Assembly (NCBI RefSeq): GCF_010501095.1
Contig: NZ_QVMP01000001.1
Coordinates: forward strand, 186,001-250,000
DNA length: 64,000 nt
Source: Dysgonomonas sp. 520
GTDB taxonomy: Bacteria > Bacteroidota > Bacteroidia > Bacteroidales > Dysgonomonadaceae
Reading direction: 5' to 3'
In this document: piece after piece, positions 61,739 to 64,000 of the stretch
Numbering within the stretch: the first letter of the stretch is position 1
Layout of the letters: every line of letters starts with the position of its first letter
Notes under the pieces: model-generated
What the model was told of the DNA's origin: nothing
What the model saw: the letters and a program-made list of their open reading frames with translations, nothing else
The model's database searches: none
Made by a program: the position numbers and the translations under genes

Positions 61739-62572
61739 TTAACAACATCCACCACAAGAACAGCCCTCAGAGTTTTTTGTTCCGGTAACTGTTATGGAAA
61801 CAATCGCATTCCCGTTAATTGTTTTGAAAGCATTTATTTCGTCTTCATTCAGATACTTTTCAAGAATTTCGTCAGGAATGACAATTGGTTTTTCCTTACA
61901 AATAGTAATTTCTGCAAACCCAGCTTCTTCTATTTTTTGAAGATATTCATTTTTTGGAATCGCCCCAGATACACAGCCGACATACATTTCTGCTGCTTGC
62001 TTCAATTTATCAGGTATTTCTCCGCTGAGAACAACATCCGAAATACAAAAATGACCACCGGTTTTTAACACACGGTATATTTCATGGAATATCCTGTCTT
62101 TGGAAGGTAGCAAGTTCAGTACACAATTACTAATAACCACATCGGCACGACCTGCACTTACAGGCATATCTTCGATATCTCCCTGCCGGAAGCTCACATT
62201 TTGTATTCCACGTTTTTCTGCATTGGCTTTAGCCTTTTCTATCATTGGTTCAGAAAAGTCAATACCGATGATTTTTCCTTCATTGCCAACCTCAGCTTGT
62301 GCAATAAAACAATCATTTCCTGCTCCCGATCCAAGGTCGATAACGGTATCTCCTTTCTTTATCCCTGCGTATTGAGTAGGCAGTCCACAACCAAGTCCGA
62401 GGTCAGCATCTTCGTTATATCCTTCAAGCGTTGAATAGTCATCGCTCATAATGTTATATACTTCCTTTTGCTGGGTATTCCCACAACAACAGTCTGTTTC
62501 TTTTCCTTGTAAAGCAATATCACTGTATTTCTGCTTTACGATTTCTTTTAGCTTATCATTATTGTAATCCAT
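61739..62572 (-). CDS. arsM: arsenite S-adenosylmethionine methyltransferase
   Basis: The 277-residue protein has the ArsM pattern: an N-terminal cysteine-rich stretch (TDCCCGN, 27-31), Cys62 in LGLGCGLPTQYAGI, SAM-binding DLGSGAGND at 79-87, Cys150 in ISNCVLNLLP and Cys200 in YVGCVSGAIPKNEY. These three cysteines bind and methylate As(III). The tail GCSCGGCC is a further arsenic-binding motif seen in many ArsM proteins. Methylation yields volatile or less retained arsenicals. It is co-transcribed with arsC-like and permease genes upstream. Confidence 0.93.
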   Translation of the reverse strand: MDYNNDKLKEIVKQKYSDIALQGKETDCCCGNTQQKEVYNIMSDDYSTLEGYNEDADLGLGCGLPTQYAGIKKGDTVIDLGSGAGNDCFIAQAEVGNEGKIIGIDFSEPMIEKAKANAEKRGIQNVSFRQGDIEDMPVSAGRADVVISNCVLNLLPSKDRIFHEIYRVLKTGGHFCISDVVLSGEIPDKLKQAAEMYVGCVSGAIPKNEYLQKIEEAGFAEITICKEKPIVIPDEILEKYLNEDEINAFKTINGNAIVSITVTGTKNSEGCSCGGCC

Positions 62573-62586
62573 AACTTATTGCCTCT

Positions 62587-63045
62587 TTATTCCCACTCGC
62601 CGGAGCAGGCGCACTTGGGCATTTCTTTCTTTAATATCTGTGTAATGTAAAACTCTGAAAACTTATTTTTAATCTCAAACCTTACCCGGTAGAACTGGTC
62701 TTTGATAAATTCCGGTGTACCTTCCGCCTTTGATGGATCTTGAAACCCAAAATGTAGACGCTGACTTACATCGCCAGTAAATACAGGGCAGGTTTCATTC
62801 GCTTCATCACAAACGGTTATCACATAATCCCACGATTGGTTAGTATATTCCCTGACATCGTGCGGAGTATGGTTACTGATATCCACCCCGGCTTCAGCCA
62901 TTACTTCCACAGCCATCGGGTTTACTTCCTTCGCAGGTTCAGTTCCGGCTGAATAAACTTCAATCTCTTTATCGAACGATTGAAGAAAACCGTGAGCCAT
63001 TTGGCTACGGCAACTGTTTCCTGTGCATAAAATCAATATTTTCAT
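62587..63045 (-). CDS. arsC: arsenate reductase, low-molecular-weight phosphatase type
   Basis: The 152-residue protein has the phosphatase loop CTGNSCR (Cys7-x5-Arg13) and the redox cysteines in VCDEANETCPVF (Cys79, Cys86), as in thioredoxin-coupled arsenate reductases of the pI258 kind, and GFQDPSKAEGT with the general-acid Asp. It reduces As(V) to As(III) in the cytoplasm. It lies 14 bases before arsM on the same strand. A plain tyrosine phosphatase would lack the second cysteine pair, so arsenate reduction is the better call. Confidence 0.92.
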   Translation of the reverse strand: MKILILCTGNSCRSQMAHGFLQSFDKEIEVYSAGTEPAKEVNPMAVEVMAEAGVDISNHTPHDVREYTNQSWDYVITVCDEANETCPVFTGDVSQRLHFGFQDPSKAEGTPEFIKDQFYRVRFEIKNKFSEFYITQILKKEMPKCACSGEWE

Positions 63046-63057
63046 TTCGTTGTATTC

Positions 63058-64000
63058 TTAAAAAAATGTTCCGTAAATAAGACCGGAGATTGTTGCCATG
63101 ATAATAACCAACGTTACATAAACAATCGTCTTTTGTGTACCCATAACACCCCGAATAACGAGCATATTCGGTAGAGAAAGTGAAGGGCCTGCCAATAACA
63201 AAGCCAACGCCGGGCCTTTTCCCATACCGGAGGCTATTAATCCTTGTATGATTGGTACTTCTGTAAGGGTGGCAAAATACATGAATGCTCCTGTAAAACT
63301 GGCGAAGAAATTAGATAAAATAGAATTTCCACCTACCGCCCACTCAATCCATTCATTGGGTATCACACCAGCAATCGCCGTGTCGCCGTGTGTGGAGCCA
63401 AGCAGGAAACCTGCCGTTACCACACCGATAGCCAAAAGCGGCATAATTTGTTTGGCAAACCCCCATGCCGATAGTGTCCATTCGCGGTTTTCTGCATCAC
63501 GTTTATCAAACAACGTCATAAGCGACAGTGAAGCGATGCCGACTATCATAGGAACAAGAGGAATCAGTTTCGGGTTTGGTATAAACAGGTTTGCCAATAC
63601 TGCCGAACCTGCCGTAACAATAACTCCCCCTACTACCCACTGCCATCTTATTTTCAGAATGGCAATAAGCGAATAGGCAAGCATAAGAGCCAATATCCCT
63701 GTGATATACCATTTATAAGTAAATATGTAGAACCATATACTTGAAGTGTCATTTGCAGCCGGAGCACCCCAATTTGCAAAGACAAGTATCAGCACTAAAG
63801 TAAAAAAGTGAAACATCGTTTGCGACATCGAGCGTTTAGCCGGAGGGACTTCAATATTCATTTGTTCCTCCTTCTTTGCTTTTTCTTCTTTCCGGTAGAT
63901 AAATGCCATTATTAAACCGATGACAACAGAAAAAAGAATTGCGCCGATCATACGTGCAACACCCATTTCCGTTCCGAGAATACGCCACGTAAGAATAATA
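63058..64000 (-). CDS. ArsP-type permease (partial, runs off right edge)
   Basis: The ORF track starts it at 63966, but the frame stays open to the window edge (IILTWRILGTEMGVARMIGA), so the start lies outside. It has about eight hydrophobic segments: MIGAILFSVVIGLIMAFIYR, FHFFTLVLILVFANWGA, ITGILALMLAYSLIA, WQWVVGGVIVTAGSAVLANL, IMPLLAIGVVTAGFLLGSTH and GLIASGMGKGPALALLLAGP. It matches permeases of the ArsP/DUF318 group, which export trivalent (organo)arsenicals. Together with ArsM it suggests methylation followed by export. It lies 12 bases before arsC. Confidence 0.85.
   Translation of the reverse strand, partial: IILTWRILGTEMGVARMIGAILFSVVIGLIMAFIYRKEEKAKKEEQMNIEVPPAKRSMSQTMFHFFTLVLILVFANWGAPAANDTSSIWFYIFTYKWYITGILALMLAYSLIAILKIRWQWVVGGVIVTAGSAVLANLFIPNPKLIPLVPMIVGIASLSLMTLFDKRDAENREWTLSAWGFAKQIMPLLAIGVVTAGFLLGSTHGDTAIAGVIPNEWIEWAVGGNSILSNFFASFTGAFMYFATLTEVPIIQGLIASGMGKGPALALLLAGPSLSLPNMLVIRGVMGTQKTIVYVTLVIIMATISGLIYGTFF

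Larger units (their letters stand above)
53959..64000. mobile_element. second integrated element (left part; right end outside the window)
   Basis: A tyrosine integrase, a pair of excisionase-like genes, a ParB-like gene, small accessory genes and arsenic resistance genes follow directly after the attR core of element 1. Base composition is richer in GC than element 1. The left boundary is inferred from the att core; the right one is not in the window, and the ars cluster may belong to it or lie beyond it. Confidence 0.55.

Noticed and set aside
1-64000. CRISPR arrays
   Set aside because: No regularly spaced repeats of 23-47 bases were seen; the tandem repeat at 20602 has units of 7-8 bases without spacers.

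Overview
The window comes from a Bacteroidota chromosome, most likely order Bacteroidales. A Dysgonomonas-like host is my guess, not something I could check. Support comes from a SusC/SusD polysaccharide utilisation locus (PUL) with a hybrid two-component regulator, C-terminal domains of the type IX secretion type, several Bacteroidota-specific DUF families, weak Shine-Dalgarno signals, and promoters that fit TTTG-N19-TAnnTTTG exactly (best cases before tRNA-Phe and at 7728-7758).

Layout. 1-2.9 kb: end of a surface-polysaccharide cluster (partial glycosyltransferase, Stealth-type phosphotransferase, GT2). 3-13.7 kb: housekeeping genes (DUF5606, DUF4269, SanA/YdcF, nucleoside phosphorylase, B3/B4, YjbQ, methyltransferase, cobalamin adenosyltransferase, DUF2795, topoisomerase III, PAP2 phosphatase), an orphan Imm51-like immunity gene and a candidate small RNA. 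14.4-38 kb: a PUL read entirely on the minus strand: SusC, SusD, SUMF1-like lipoprotein, a 1350-residue lyase-like enzyme, GH105, DUF4861, two paralogous beta-helix proteins flanking an unknown secreted protein, and the hybrid sensor/regulator. GH105, DUF4861 and the beta-helix proteins point to a uronic-acid polysaccharide such as rhamnogalacturonan. 38.5-44.8 kb: PgpH-type c-di-AMP phosphodiesterase, YchF, GlyRS and ThiL. Between these genes sit several families of dispersed palindromic repeats, including a MITE-like element with 16-bp terminal inverted repeats.

Mobile DNA starts at tRNA-Phe (44865). A 9.0-kb element is bounded by 60-bp direct repeats of the tRNA 3' part. Paired AGTTAAACC sites lie about 70 bp inside each end, as expected for integrase arm sites. 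It carries a tyrosine integrase, a P4/D5-type primase-helicase, a restriction-modification module whose methyltransferase is fused to a Vsr mismatch endonuclease and overlaps a HpaII-like endonuclease gene, and a minus-strand set of unknown lipoprotein/membrane genes.

A second tyrosine integrase begins 250 bp after the right-hand repeat, followed by excisionase-like genes, a ParB-like gene with small accessory genes, an IS256-family insertion (clear target duplication, frameshifted transposase) and an arsenic cluster (cupin, arsM, arsC, ArsP-type permease) that runs off the right edge. This looks like two elements in tandem at one tRNA gene. The most novel parts are the Vsr-methyltransferase/HpaII module, the unknown cassette beside it, and the unassigned lyase-like proteins of the PUL.
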